From the NCBI RefSeq assembly GCF_016734805.1, contig NZ_JAERQG010000005.1, positions 62,001-126,000 on the forward strand: DNA of 64,000 bases. The letters run 5' to 3'. The position numbers and the translations under genes are program-made. The notes below the pieces were generated by a model. It saw only the letters and a program-made list of their open reading frames with translations. It was not told the origin of the DNA and ran no database searches. Positions 7,252 to 16,691 of the stretch are shown here, piece by piece. Source of the DNA: Marivirga atlantica. GTDB lineage: Bacteria; Bacteroidota; Bacteroidia; Cytophagales; Cyclobacteriaceae. Each line of letters starts with the position of its first letter. The stretch's first letter is position 1.

Positions 7252-7614
7252 ATGACTGATAAAAAGGAAAATATTGTTGAAACTAAATCTTTTGACTTTG
7301 CTTTGCGGATTGTCAATTTGTATAAGTATTTGAAATCTGATCATTCGGAATACGTGTTGAGCAAACAGATATTGAGAAGTGGTACCTCTATTGGAGCAAA
7401 TATATCAGAGTCGATTTCAGGTATTTCAAAGGCCGATTTTGTCCATAAGCTTTCTATCTCGTTAAAGGAAGCTAGGGAAACACTTTATTGGCTAAAATTG
7501 CTCAATAAATCAGAATATATTGATGATAAGTTAGCCAATAGTTTAATAAATGATTGCGATGAAATAATAAGGTTATTATTTGCAATAATTCGTTCATCAA
7601 AATCAAATTCATAA
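7252..7614 (+). CDS. Four-helix-bundle protein (S23-like), second cassette gene
   Basis: 120 residues. It has the family core LRSGTSIGANISESISGISK (about 43-62) and FVHKLSISLKEARETLYWLKLL. It is distantly related to the protein at 4742 and not a recent duplicate, as the signature differs (RSGTSIGANISE against RSSQSIPTNIAEG). Function is unknown. It is placed in the operon direction between two permease genes; its last codons (SSKSNS) and stop lie in the right inverted repeat. Confidence 0.85.
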   Translation: MTDKKENIVETKSFDFALRIVNLYKYLKSDHSEYVLSKQILRSGTSIGANISESISGISKADFVHKLSISLKEARETLYWLKLLNKSEYIDDKLANSLINDCDEIIRLLFAIIRSSKSNS

Positions 7615-7630
7615 TTGTTCATTGATCATT
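7602..7630 (-). repeat. Right terminal inverted repeat of cassette 2
   Basis: On the minus strand it begins AATGATCAATGAACAATTAT. It overlaps the cassette gene stop (7612-7614). Together with the adjacent bases it is also a near-palindrome on its own (AATTGT ... ACAATT centred on TGATCA), so a hairpin could form. Confidence 0.65.
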
Positions 7631-7633
7631 CAC

Positions 7634-7640
7634 AATTGAA
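7634..7640 (+). repeat. Right copy of 7-bp direct repeat flanking cassette 2
   Basis: AATTGAA, 3 bp beyond the right inverted repeat and 3 bp before the permease start codon. Confidence 0.35.
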
Positions 7641-7643
7641 AAA

Positions 7644-8525
7644 ATGTCTTCATTTTACATCATATTAACAGGATCTTTAGTAGCAGTAAGCTGTGCTATA
7701 TTGGGTTGTTTTCTTATTCTTAGAAAAATGGCCATGGTTGGTGATGCTATTTCACATGCAGTGCTTCCTGGTATTGTCATAGCTTTCTTATGGTCAGGAA
7801 GTCGCGATTCAGTAACCATGCTTTTAGGAGCAGGTGCATTAGGTATCATATCAACTTTTTTAATAGAATTCCTCACTAATAAAGGTAATCTGCAGTCAGA
7901 TGCTTCTATTGGTGTAACCTTTACCTGGCTCTTTGCCCTAGGTGTTATTTTAATTTCTGCGTTTACAGGTCAAGTGGATTTAGATCAGGAGTGTGTGCTT
8001 TATGGGGAAATTGCCTATGTACCTCTTGATACTATCGTGCTAAATTCAGGTGTTGATATTGGCCCGCAAGCTATTTACTTATTAGGGGCCGTTTTACTAA
8101 TGGTAATAGCATTTGTCTGGCTGGGGTTCAATCAGTTAAGAATCACCAGCTTTGATCCGCAATACGCTATATCGCTCGGTATCTCGGCCACATTATGGAA
8201 TTATCTACTAATGGCTTTTGTATCATTTACAACGGTAGCTTCCTTTGAATCAGTTGGAGCTATATTAGTTGTTGCTTTCCTAATTGCTCCGGCTGCTACA
8301 GCTTACCTATTAACAAAAAGGCTTAAAACGATGATATTCATAGCTTCTATTACAGGTATACTTTCTGCCATAGGAGGTCATTTTCTGGCTATATCAATAA
8401 ACGGTTCTATCGCAGGGGCTATGGCCACGGTAGCAGGAATAATTTTTGGTATCGCTTTTGTTTATGTCCGCTCAAAGACCAAAGGTGATGCAAAAATTAC
8501 ATCGAGGGAATCAATAGTTGCTTGA
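7644..8525 (+). CDS. Metal ABC transporter permease, second subunit
   Basis: 293 residues with eight to nine hydrophobic segments. It has the ABC-3 family motifs FLILRKMAMVGDAISHAVLPG near the N-terminus and ITSFDPQYAISLGIS about two thirds along. No extra domain is present, unlike the other permease. It probably pairs with that permease as a heterodimeric channel for Mn2+ (or a related metal) driven by the ATPase at 5126. Cassette 2 separates it from its partner. Confidence 0.92.
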   Translation: MSSFYIILTGSLVAVSCAILGCFLILRKMAMVGDAISHAVLPGIVIAFLWSGSRDSVTMLLGAGALGIISTFLIEFLTNKGNLQSDASIGVTFTWLFALGVILISAFTGQVDLDQECVLYGEIAYVPLDTIVLNSGVDIGPQAIYLLGAVLLMVIAFVWLGFNQLRITSFDPQYAISLGISATLWNYLLMAFVSFTTVASFESVGAILVVAFLIAPAATAYLLTKRLKTMIFIASITGILSAIGGHFLAISINGSIAGAMATVAGIIFGIAFVYVRSKTKGDAKITSRESIVA

Positions 8526-8559
8526 TTTCGTTTATATTAGGATTTGAAAATTTTGGATT

Positions 8560-9012
8560 ATGAGAATTAGAGTTTTTGCGCTTTCAGCAGTCATATTTTT
8601 AGCTACTTCAGCTTTCATCATCAATGATGATAAAAAAGAAATAAAATGGCTTTCCATTGAGGAAGCTTACAAGCTAAACCAAAAAGAACCTCGTAAAATC
8701 TTTATTGATGTATATACAGACTGGTGTGGCTGGTGTAAAAAAATGGATAGAGATACCTTCTCTGATCCTGAAGTGGCAAAATTTGTGAATGAAAATTTCT
8801 ACGCAGTAAAAATGGATGCTGAAGATCAGGATAAAATCATTTTAGCGCAAGATACTACCACTCAGCAAATGCTTGCCCGTTCCATGGGTGTTAGTGGTTA
8901 TCCTACTATTGTTTATATGAAAGAGGATTTTAAAACCATTCATGTAGTACCAGGCTATCAAAAAGCAGATGCTTTTCTTAAGAATTTGGAAAGCGTACTA
9001 GAGTGGGAATGA
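8560..9012 (+). CDS. Exported thioredoxin-fold protein
   Basis: 150 residues. An N-terminal signal peptide or anchor (MRIRVFALSAVIFLATSAFI) is followed by a thioredoxin fold with FIDVYTDWCGWCKKM (redox pair C56/C59), resembling the DUF255/thioredoxin_7 group, and the cis-Pro segment GVSGYPTIVY. It should act as a periplasmic thiol reductase or oxidase. It lies 34 bp after the metal permease gene on the same strand and may be the last gene of that operon; a functional link to metal uptake is only suggested. Confidence 0.8.
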   Translation: MRIRVFALSAVIFLATSAFIINDDKKEIKWLSIEEAYKLNQKEPRKIFIDVYTDWCGWCKKMDRDTFSDPEVAKFVNENFYAVKMDAEDQDKIILAQDTTTQQMLARSMGVSGYPTIVYMKEDFKTIHVVPGYQKADAFLKNLESVLEWE

Positions 9013-9059
9013 GTATACTAATGAATAAGTAATTAACAACTAATTTTCCAATCACTTTC

Positions 9060-9136
9060 GTGTAGACCTGTATTCATATGTAGTCTCTACACTCAATAAA
9101 GTTTTCATAATAACATGAGCAACATTTATTATGAAA
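9060..9136. other. Two tandem stem-loops in the 335-bp gap 9013-9347
   Basis: The gap between the thioredoxin and PKD-lipoprotein genes holds no gene that I can support. It contains two hairpins: GTGTAGA/TCTACAC (9060-9066 with 9086-9092) and a perfect 11-bp stem TTTCATAATAA/TTATTATGAAA (9103-9113 with 9126-9136, 12-nt loop). Neither is followed by a clear T-run. They may help end the metal operon transcript or stabilise its 3' end. The rest of the gap is AT-rich, with a promoter at its right end. Confidence 0.35.
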
Positions 9137-9290
9137 CTGGGTTTAAATTAAAATTTCTCAGAATAAAATATCTTTATTATTAAGATAGAATCCCCAAGAG
9201 AAGTCACTCTTTATTTCCTTTTACCTAATAGTTAATATTGATTTAACGATATAGGGTAGAATTTTCATTTGTCCCAGCAAACAATACCAT

Positions 9291-9322
9291 TTTGGTATCC
9301 TCCATTCCTACTTTTAGTTTTG
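9291..9322 (+). promoter_or_regulatory. Bacteroidota-type promoter for the PKD lipoprotein gene
   Basis: TTTG (9291-9294), a 20-bp spacer and TAGTTTTG (9315-9322): an exact match to TTTG / TAnnTTTG. Transcription should start near 9329, giving a leader of about 20 nt before the ATG at 9348. Confidence 0.7.
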
Positions 9323-9347
9323 ATACGAAATCAAAAAAATATTCAAT

Positions 9348-10139
9348 ATGTTTAAAAATTTAAAGTACGGATTAATCGCATTGGTATTCATTTTTTCAGC
9401 TTGCGATAATGAAAAGGAAGGCTCCGAACCATTAGAAGCAAACTTTACTGTTGAGGTTGAGGGAGAAGCCCCAAATGCTACACTTAATTTCGTTAATGAA
9501 TCAACAGGAGCTACTTCTTACGAATGGTCTTTTGGCGAAGGCAGTAACGAATCAACATCAACTGCTGAATCACCCTCTAATATAAGTGTTGACAAAGCAG
9601 GTGATTTGACTATTACGCTTTCTGCAATAGCAGGAAATGATGAAAGCACAAGCGAAAAAACTGTTAACATCGCAGGCAATAGTGCTATCACTGAAATAAA
9701 AGATATTGAGTTCTCTCAGGTCGAAGGAAGCAATGAACTAGGTAGGTTTTACTCCATTTCACAAAACAGAATGTATTTAGATTCTGAAATTGATGAAAGC
9801 AATGGTCAATTTATTGACCTGTTCTACAAAGGTGATAACTCGTCATTTATATTCTTTGAAGGACCAAAAGATAATTTTGATGGAATTAATGTTCCAAATG
9901 CCAAAGAAACTAAAGTTCACAACTCTCAAAGTGGATTTGAAGTAAGCACTTTTGACGACATGGATAATGATGCTCCATTAGAAGATTTAACAGTTGTTAA
10001 TGACGATAATGTAATAGGATCTTTAGACTTTCCTTTAATTGTAACCTTTGAAACAGAGGGTGGTAAAAAAGGAGCTATAAAATTAAAGCAAATTAATTCA
10101 ACCCGCCTGTTAGTTGATATCAAGGTTCAAAAGTATTAA
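9348..10139 (+). CDS. PKD-domain lipoprotein of unknown function
   Basis: 263 residues. MFKNLKYGLIALVFIFSAC gives a lipoprotein signal with Cys19. Residues about 30-110 form a PKD-like immunoglobulin domain (FVNESTGATSYEWSFGEGS ... the usual Y-x-W-x-F-G core). The remaining 150 residues are beta-rich, acidic and not recognisable to me. Proteins of this kind are usually surface-exposed in Bacteroidota, but nothing here shows a ligand. It is a single gene with its own promoter and a terminator 27 bp after the stop. Confidence 0.75.
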   Translation: MFKNLKYGLIALVFIFSACDNEKEGSEPLEANFTVEVEGEAPNATLNFVNESTGATSYEWSFGEGSNESTSTAESPSNISVDKAGDLTITLSAIAGNDESTSEKTVNIAGNSAITEIKDIEFSQVEGSNELGRFYSISQNRMYLDSEIDESNGQFIDLFYKGDNSSFIFFEGPKDNFDGINVPNAKETKVHNSQSGFEVSTFDDMDNDAPLEDLTVVNDDNVIGSLDFPLIVTFETEGGKKGAIKLKQINSTRLLVDIKVQKY

Positions 10140-10165
10140 GCTATTATCTAATTGATATTATTATT

Positions 10166-10197
10166 AAAAAGCAGTTTCAATTGAGAAACTGCTTTTT
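10166..10197. terminator. Bidirectional rho-independent terminator
   Basis: AAAAAGCAGTTTC (10166-10178) pairs with GAAACTGCTTTTT (10185-10197) around a 6-nt loop. It has A and T runs on both sides and sits between two converging genes. Confidence 0.85.
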
Positions 10198-10201
10198 CTA
10201 T

Positions 10202-12232
<2,031 letters not shown>

Positions 12233-12388
12233 TTATAATTTAGTATGCATGCAGCGTAATAAAATATGAATCTAGGTATTTAGAATTTATGAAACAGTAA
12301 TATGAGAAAAAGTTTTCAAGAAAATTCAACCGTTGACATAACTATTGAAATAGATTGATTTTATTTACCAAATTTTTAACTATCAACT

Positions 12389-12922
12389 ATGAAAAAACAA
12401 TTTATCCTCTATTTGGCATTAATAACTTCACTGACTAATTGTACCACATTAACTACTACGAGAACTGTAGATATTGACCCAATTGTGAAATATGGCGTTA
12501 TTTCGGAGCCTATTATTGCAGAAGTAAAAATTGGTGAAGAAAAAGTAGTTGGAGAATATTCAATCAAAAACAGATTATTCAATTCTAATAAAGAGTACGC
12601 TGAAAATATGGCCATTTCTGATGCAATTCAAAAAGTCGATGCTGACTATATGGTTCAGCCAACTTTTGACATTCAAAGAAAGCAGAAATTAACAACAGTT
12701 AAAGTAGAAGGATTTCCTGGTTATTATGAGAAATTTAGACCAATGGAAGCTGCTGATACAGCCATTTTTAAATATGGTAATCAATATCCACAAGCCAACA
12801 TTATTGAACCTTCCACAGTTCAAGAGGATGTAGAAAGCAGAAGACAAAGAAGAAAATTAGGAATTATAACAGGATCAGTTGTTCTAGCAACACTTCTTCT
12901 GTTGATTACTGGAGCATTTTAA
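12389..12922 (+). CDS. Lipoprotein with C-terminal membrane segment, unknown
   Basis: 177 residues. MKKQFILYLALITSLTNC gives a lipoprotein signal (Cys18). The middle part contains KVDADYMVQPTFDIQRKQ and a VEGFPGYYEKF stretch, and the protein ends with a basic patch (RRQRRKLG) and one hydrophobic segment (IITGSVVLATLLLLITGAF). A similar plan occurs in uncharacterised Bacteroidota lipoproteins; I cannot name the family. It is 5 bp from the DinB gene downstream and probably co-transcribed with it. Confidence 0.7.
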   Translation: MKKQFILYLALITSLTNCTTLTTTRTVDIDPIVKYGVISEPIIAEVKIGEEKVVGEYSIKNRLFNSNKEYAENMAISDAIQKVDADYMVQPTFDIQRKQKLTTVKVEGFPGYYEKFRPMEAADTAIFKYGNQYPQANIIEPSTVQEDVESRRQRRKLGIITGSVVLATLLLLITGAF

Positions 12923-12927
12923 TAATT

Positions 12928-13386
12928 ATGAAAGAACACCTAGCTATAAACAGAACAATAAGAAATAACTTTTTTAAAGTAATCAGTGCCTTAAGTAACG
13001 AGCAGCTTGTTAAAATACCGGAAGGATTCAATAACAATATCCTATGGAATTTCGGACATATTATTGCCACCCAGAATATTCTGTGCTATAAGTTGTCGGG
13101 CCTACCTTTCAGTATTGATGAAGATATCATTGAAAGATATAGAAAGGGCACAAAACCAGGGAGCATTGATAATGTCACCACAGAAAAAGAATTATTAATT
13201 GATTTGGCGCAAGCTAGCTCCGATCAGTTGGAAAAAGATTTAGGTATGGGAATTTTTAAGACTTTTACACCTTATGAAACCAGCTTTGGAAGAAAATTGA
13301 ATTCAATTGAAGATGCAGTAGTTTTCAACAATGTTCATGAAGGTATGCATTTAGGAGTAATTATGTCTTTAAGGAAGTTAGGTTAA
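12928..13386 (+). CDS. DinB-family four-helix-bundle protein
   Basis: 152 residues with the DinB plan: NILWNFGHIIATQNI (His near 48) and FNNVHEGMHLGVI near the C-terminus (two His four residues apart). These give the three-His metal site of the DinB/YfiT superfamily, which includes thiol-dependent S-transferases. No substrate can be assigned. It follows the unknown lipoprotein gene by 5 bp and its end overlaps the converging menC gene by 9 bp. Confidence 0.8.
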   Translation: MKEHLAINRTIRNNFFKVISALSNEQLVKIPEGFNNNILWNFGHIIATQNILCYKLSGLPFSIDEDIIERYRKGTKPGSIDNVTTEKELLIDLAQASSDQLEKDLGMGIFKTFTPYETSFGRKLNSIEDAVVFNNVHEGMHLGVIMSLRKLG

Positions 13387-14460
13387 GTCATCTAGACTTC
13401 CCCAGGATTTTTGAAGGTCATAGTAAATATGACCTTTTTTTATGGTTAGAGGTGAATCAATATTGTTATGATAAAGCTGACCGGTTCCTAACCCCTGATG
13501 GATTTCAACCTGAAGATAATCAGCCAATTGACAAATGGCATTTAAACCAATATTTGATTCCAGCATACTGGTCATCCACCAACCAATGTTGAGTGATTCA
13601 GCTATTTGTACCCATTCCAACGTACTTTTAATACCTCCAATCAAACTAGGCTTCAAAATGATATATTGAGGTTGAATTGCTGCTAGCAGCGCTTTTTTTT
13701 CTACTTTATTGTTTACACCTATTAATTCTTCATCGAGTGCAATAGGTAGTGATGATTCTTTACATAGTGCCTTCATCTTGTTAATCTGACCTGCCTTTAT
13801 AGGCTGCTCAATGGAGTGAATTCCTAAAGCTGATAACTGATCAAGTTTATCGAGTGCATTGGCTGGATCAAAAGCGCCATTAGCATCTACTCGTAAAATC
13901 ATTTGATCTTCATTGGCCTGGTCTCTTATAGATTTCAATAGCTCAAGCTCTGTTTCAAAATCGATAGCACCAATTTTCATCTTAATACAATTGAAGCCTG
14001 CCTTAATCTTTTCTTCTATTTGTTGCCGCATAAATCCCTTCTCACCCATCCAGATAAGCCCATTAATTGGGATTCTCTTTTCATTCCTGACAAAATCGGA
14101 AGGAAAGATGGTTTTATCTTTATAAAGAGCATTTAACAAGGCCGTTTCCACTGCAAAACGAATAGATGGAAAAGCATCATTGGTCAATTTCTCCGCTAAC
14201 TCTAGCACTGCTTCCATACTATCAGGAATCTGCTGACCTTCCAGTTTTGATTTTAAAAGTTCAAGCTGAGCAGGCATTTCATCAATATTTTCTATGCTTA
14301 ATCCTTTCAGTGGACCAGCCTCTCCTATCCCTATTAAATTACCCTCATTGTAAAGCTTTAAATACCAGGTTTTCTTCTCTTTAAGCGTTCCTCTTGAAGT
14401 ACCTGCTTCAAATCTAAATCGTAAAGTATGTTCCTGAATTTCAACGGAAGTAATCTGCAT
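13378..14460 (-). CDS. menC: o-succinylbenzoate synthase-type enolase superfamily enzyme
   Basis: 360 residues from the ATG at 14460 (MQITSVEIQ); 11 further codons upstream are open but unlikely. It has the enolase-superfamily capping domain (1-100) and barrel, with the K-x-K motif (FNCIKMKIGA), metal ligands in LRVDANGAF, HSIEQP and IALDEEL, and a second catalytic Lys in YIILKPSLIGG. The WWMTSMLESNIGLNAI ending is typical of MenC, which dehydrates SHCHC to o-succinylbenzoate in menaquinone synthesis. It stands apart from other men genes here. N-succinylamino-acid racemase or dipeptide epimerase activity is the main alternative. Confidence 0.82.
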   Translation of the reverse strand: MQITSVEIQEHTLRFRFEAGTSRGTLKEKKTWYLKLYNEGNLIGIGEAGPLKGLSIENIDEMPAQLELLKSKLEGQQIPDSMEAVLELAEKLTNDAFPSIRFAVETALLNALYKDKTIFPSDFVRNEKRIPINGLIWMGEKGFMRQQIEEKIKAGFNCIKMKIGAIDFETELELLKSIRDQANEDQMILRVDANGAFDPANALDKLDQLSALGIHSIEQPIKAGQINKMKALCKESSLPIALDEELIGVNNKVEKKALLAAIQPQYIILKPSLIGGIKSTLEWVQIAESLNIGWWMTSMLESNIGLNAICQLADYLQVEIHQGLGTGQLYHNNIDSPLTIKKGHIYYDLQKSWGSLDDLT

Positions 14461-14473
14461 AAATGATGGTTTA

Positions 14474-14505
14474 TTTAGGCTACAGCCCTTCAATCATTAT
14501 CTTTG
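14474..14505 (+). promoter_or_regulatory. Probable promoter of queA
   Basis: TTTA (14474-14477), a 20-bp spacer and TATCTTTG (14498-14505), the latter an exact TAnnTTTG. It lies in the 64-bp gap between menC and queA and predicts a leader of roughly 10-15 nt before the ATG at 14525. Confidence 0.55.
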
Positions 14506-14524
14506 CATTTTGATTTTGAAACAC

Positions 14525-15751
14525 ATGAGTAAGATTGAAGAAATAGCTAATAATATTAAGTTAGATGCTTACAGGTATGAACTACCTGATTCAAAAATAG
14601 CCAAATATCCTTTAGCAAACCGCAGTGCCTCGAAATTGTTGGTTTATAATAAAGGTGAAATAGCGAACAGGCATTTTTACAATATTGGTGAGCATTTACC
14701 AAGCGACAGCACACTTGTTTTCAACAATACCAAAGTAATTCCTGCCCGTCTTCAATTTCAGAAAGATACTGGTGCTTCAATAGAAATATTTCTTTTGTCT
14801 CCAGTGAAACCTTATAAAGAAGTAACTCAGGCTATGTCTGTCACTGGCTCAACTAGCTGGCAGTGCATGATAGGTAATAGAAAAAGATGGAAAGACGGTA
14901 CTTCATTATCAAGATTTTTTGAAACAGAAAAGGGAAAAGTAAAAGTAACAGCTTCTTATGATGATTACGATCAAAATCTGATTGCTTTCAATTGGGATTT
15001 ACCTGAATTGGCTTTTGTGGAAATAGTTGAGTTGATGGGAACTACTCCACTTCCACCCTATTTGAATAGAAAGGCAGAGGAAAGTGATAAGCCCAGGTAT
15101 CAAACAGTATATTCAGAGAAAGATGGAGCAGTGGCCGCACCTACAGCAGGCCTACACTTTACAGATGAAATATTGAGCGAACTGAAGAGTGCTGGTCACG
15201 CCATGAAGTATCTCACCTTGCACGTTGGTGCCGGAACATTTCAACCCATTAAGGAAGATAATGTATTGAAGCATCCCATGCATAATGAGCAAATACAGAT
15301 TGAACTTGAAACTATTGAGTTTTTGGCTGAAAGCACTAAGCAAATTGTGGCTGTTGGCACTACTAGCGTTCGTAGTTTGGAAAGCGCCTATTGGTTTGGC
15401 GTACAGCTATTGAATGGCATAAATAGTGAATTTAGAATCGGAAAGCTTGTCCCTTACGAAATAGGTTTTGATAACCTTCCGAATCGAAATGAATCTTTTA
15501 AGGCCATTCTCAATTATATGAGGAAAAATGATTTAACCACTTTATATGGCGATACTGAGATTTTTATTTTCCCGGGTTACAAATTTCAAGTAGTTGATGG
15601 ATTAATTACGAATTTCCATCAACCTGAGTCTACTTTGATACTACTTATTGCTTCATTTTTGGGAGATGACTGGAAAAAGGTTTATCAGGAAGCACTAAAC
15701 AATGAATATCGTTTTCTTTCATACGGTGATTCTTCGCTTTTAATACCATAA
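14525..15751 (+). CDS. queA: S-adenosylmethionine:tRNA ribosyltransferase-isomerase
   Basis: About 408 residues, longer than the 340-360 of most QueA proteins. It transfers the ribosyl part of SAM to 7-aminomethyl-7-deazaguanine in tRNA, giving epoxyqueuosine. The family segments are LPDSKIAKYPL, DSTLVFNNTKVIPARL, GTTPLPPYLNRK, YQTVYSEKDGAVAAPTAGLHFT and TLHVGAGTFQP, plus ITNFHQPESTLILL near the end. I take the ATG at 14525 over a TTG five codons earlier because the promoter-like sequence ends at 14505. The extra length lies mainly in residues 90-150. It is followed 16 bp later by mscS. Confidence 0.94.
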   Translation: MSKIEEIANNIKLDAYRYELPDSKIAKYPLANRSASKLLVYNKGEIANRHFYNIGEHLPSDSTLVFNNTKVIPARLQFQKDTGASIEIFLLSPVKPYKEVTQAMSVTGSTSWQCMIGNRKRWKDGTSLSRFFETEKGKVKVTASYDDYDQNLIAFNWDLPELAFVEIVELMGTTPLPPYLNRKAEESDKPRYQTVYSEKDGAVAAPTAGLHFTDEILSELKSAGHAMKYLTLHVGAGTFQPIKEDNVLKHPMHNEQIQIELETIEFLAESTKQIVAVGTTSVRSLESAYWFGVQLLNGINSEFRIGKLVPYEIGFDNLPNRNESFKAILNYMRKNDLTTLYGDTEIFIFPGYKFQVVDGLITNFHQPESTLILLIASFLGDDWKKVYQEALNNEYRFLSYGDSSLLIP

Positions 15752-15767
15752 TACATATCTTAGAATT

Positions 15768-16664
15768 ATGGATACTGTAAGCAATACATTTTGGGAGATA
15801 CTCGGCAAGCTTAATGACATTCTGCATGTTACTATCTTTGAAGTAAAAGGGACAGATTTTACTATCCTCACCCTATTTTACATAATGATTGCTACTGTAC
15901 TTCTTATTTTTGCATCTAAAAGATTAAGCAATTTACTGGTAAGTAGAATATTAAGCAGATACATCAAAGACCCAGGCATTGAGGCTTCCATAGGCACCAT
16001 TTTTAGGTACTCACTCATTGTAATTGGGTTTATCACCATTTTTCAAACAGTTGGCTTTGACCTTAGCACCTTAAGTCTGCTAGCAGGTGCGTTAGGTGTT
16101 GGTATCGGTTTTGGACTTCAAAATATTACTAACAACTTCATTTCGGGTATCATCATTCTTTTCGAAAGGCCTATTAAAGTTGGTGATAGAATTGAAGTGG
16201 GTGATATTAATGGTGATGTGCAATCCATTTCTATGAGAAGCACAACGGTAGTCACCAACGACAATATTTCGGTAATTGTACCTAATTCAGAATTCATCAA
16301 CAGTAGGGTAATTAACTGGAGTCATAATGATTCCATTGTCAGGTTTAAAATCCCAATAGGCGTTTCCTATAATGAGGACCCTCAAAAAGTGAGGCAAGTA
16401 GTTATTGACGCGGCTGATAGCATATCAGGTATTTTAAAAGAGCCTAAACCTGATTTATGGTTCGATGCTTATGGCGATAGCTCGCTAAATTTTAACCTAA
16501 TTATCTGGACATCGGAATACACGCAGAGACCAAACAACTTGAAAAGCCAGGTTTATTACGAGGTGTTTAAAAGATTCTCTGAAAATAATATTGAAATACC
16601 ATTTCCTCAACGAGATTTGCATGTACGTTCAGGATTAGAATTTATGCAGCCTAAAAAGAATTAA
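15768..16664 (+). CDS. Small-conductance mechanosensitive channel, MscS family
   Basis: 298 residues with three membrane segments in the first 140. The pore-lining TM3 region is LSLLAGALGVGIGFGLQNITNNFISGIIILFERPIKVGD (shown in part by GVGIGFGLQN), and the following beta domain has ARSTTVVTNDN-like RSTTVVTNDNISVIVPNSEF. It opens under membrane tension to release solutes after hypo-osmotic shock. The N-terminal part is short, so this is a small MscS-type and not a giant MscK-type. It lies 16 bp after queA and 27 bp before the serine gene. Confidence 0.93.
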   Translation: MDTVSNTFWEILGKLNDILHVTIFEVKGTDFTILTLFYIMIATVLLIFASKRLSNLLVSRILSRYIKDPGIEASIGTIFRYSLIVIGFITIFQTVGFDLSTLSLLAGALGVGIGFGLQNITNNFISGIIILFERPIKVGDRIEVGDINGDVQSISMRSTTVVTNDNISVIVPNSEFINSRVINWSHNDSIVRFKIPIGVSYNEDPQKVRQVVIDAADSISGILKEPKPDLWFDAYGDSSLNFNLIIWTSEYTQRPNNLKSQVYYEVFKRFSENNIEIPFPQRDLHVRSGLEFMQPKKN

Positions 16665-16691
16665 TTTCACCTTCAAAATTTAAATCCTTTT

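Larger units (their letters stand above)
7215..7630 (+). mobile_element. Four-helix-bundle gene cassette 2 bounded by terminal inverted repeats
   Basis: A 416-bp segment between the two permease genes. Its ends match as inverted repeats at 25 of 29 positions, it contains one four-helix-bundle gene, and it is flanked by the direct repeat AATTGAA (7203-7209, 7634-7640). Collapsing the direct repeat to one copy gives TGA-AAAAATG, so the first permease stop would be 5 nt from the second permease start, as expected for the undisturbed operon. The architecture equals that of cassette 1, but the repeat sequence and protein differ. Confidence 0.55.
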
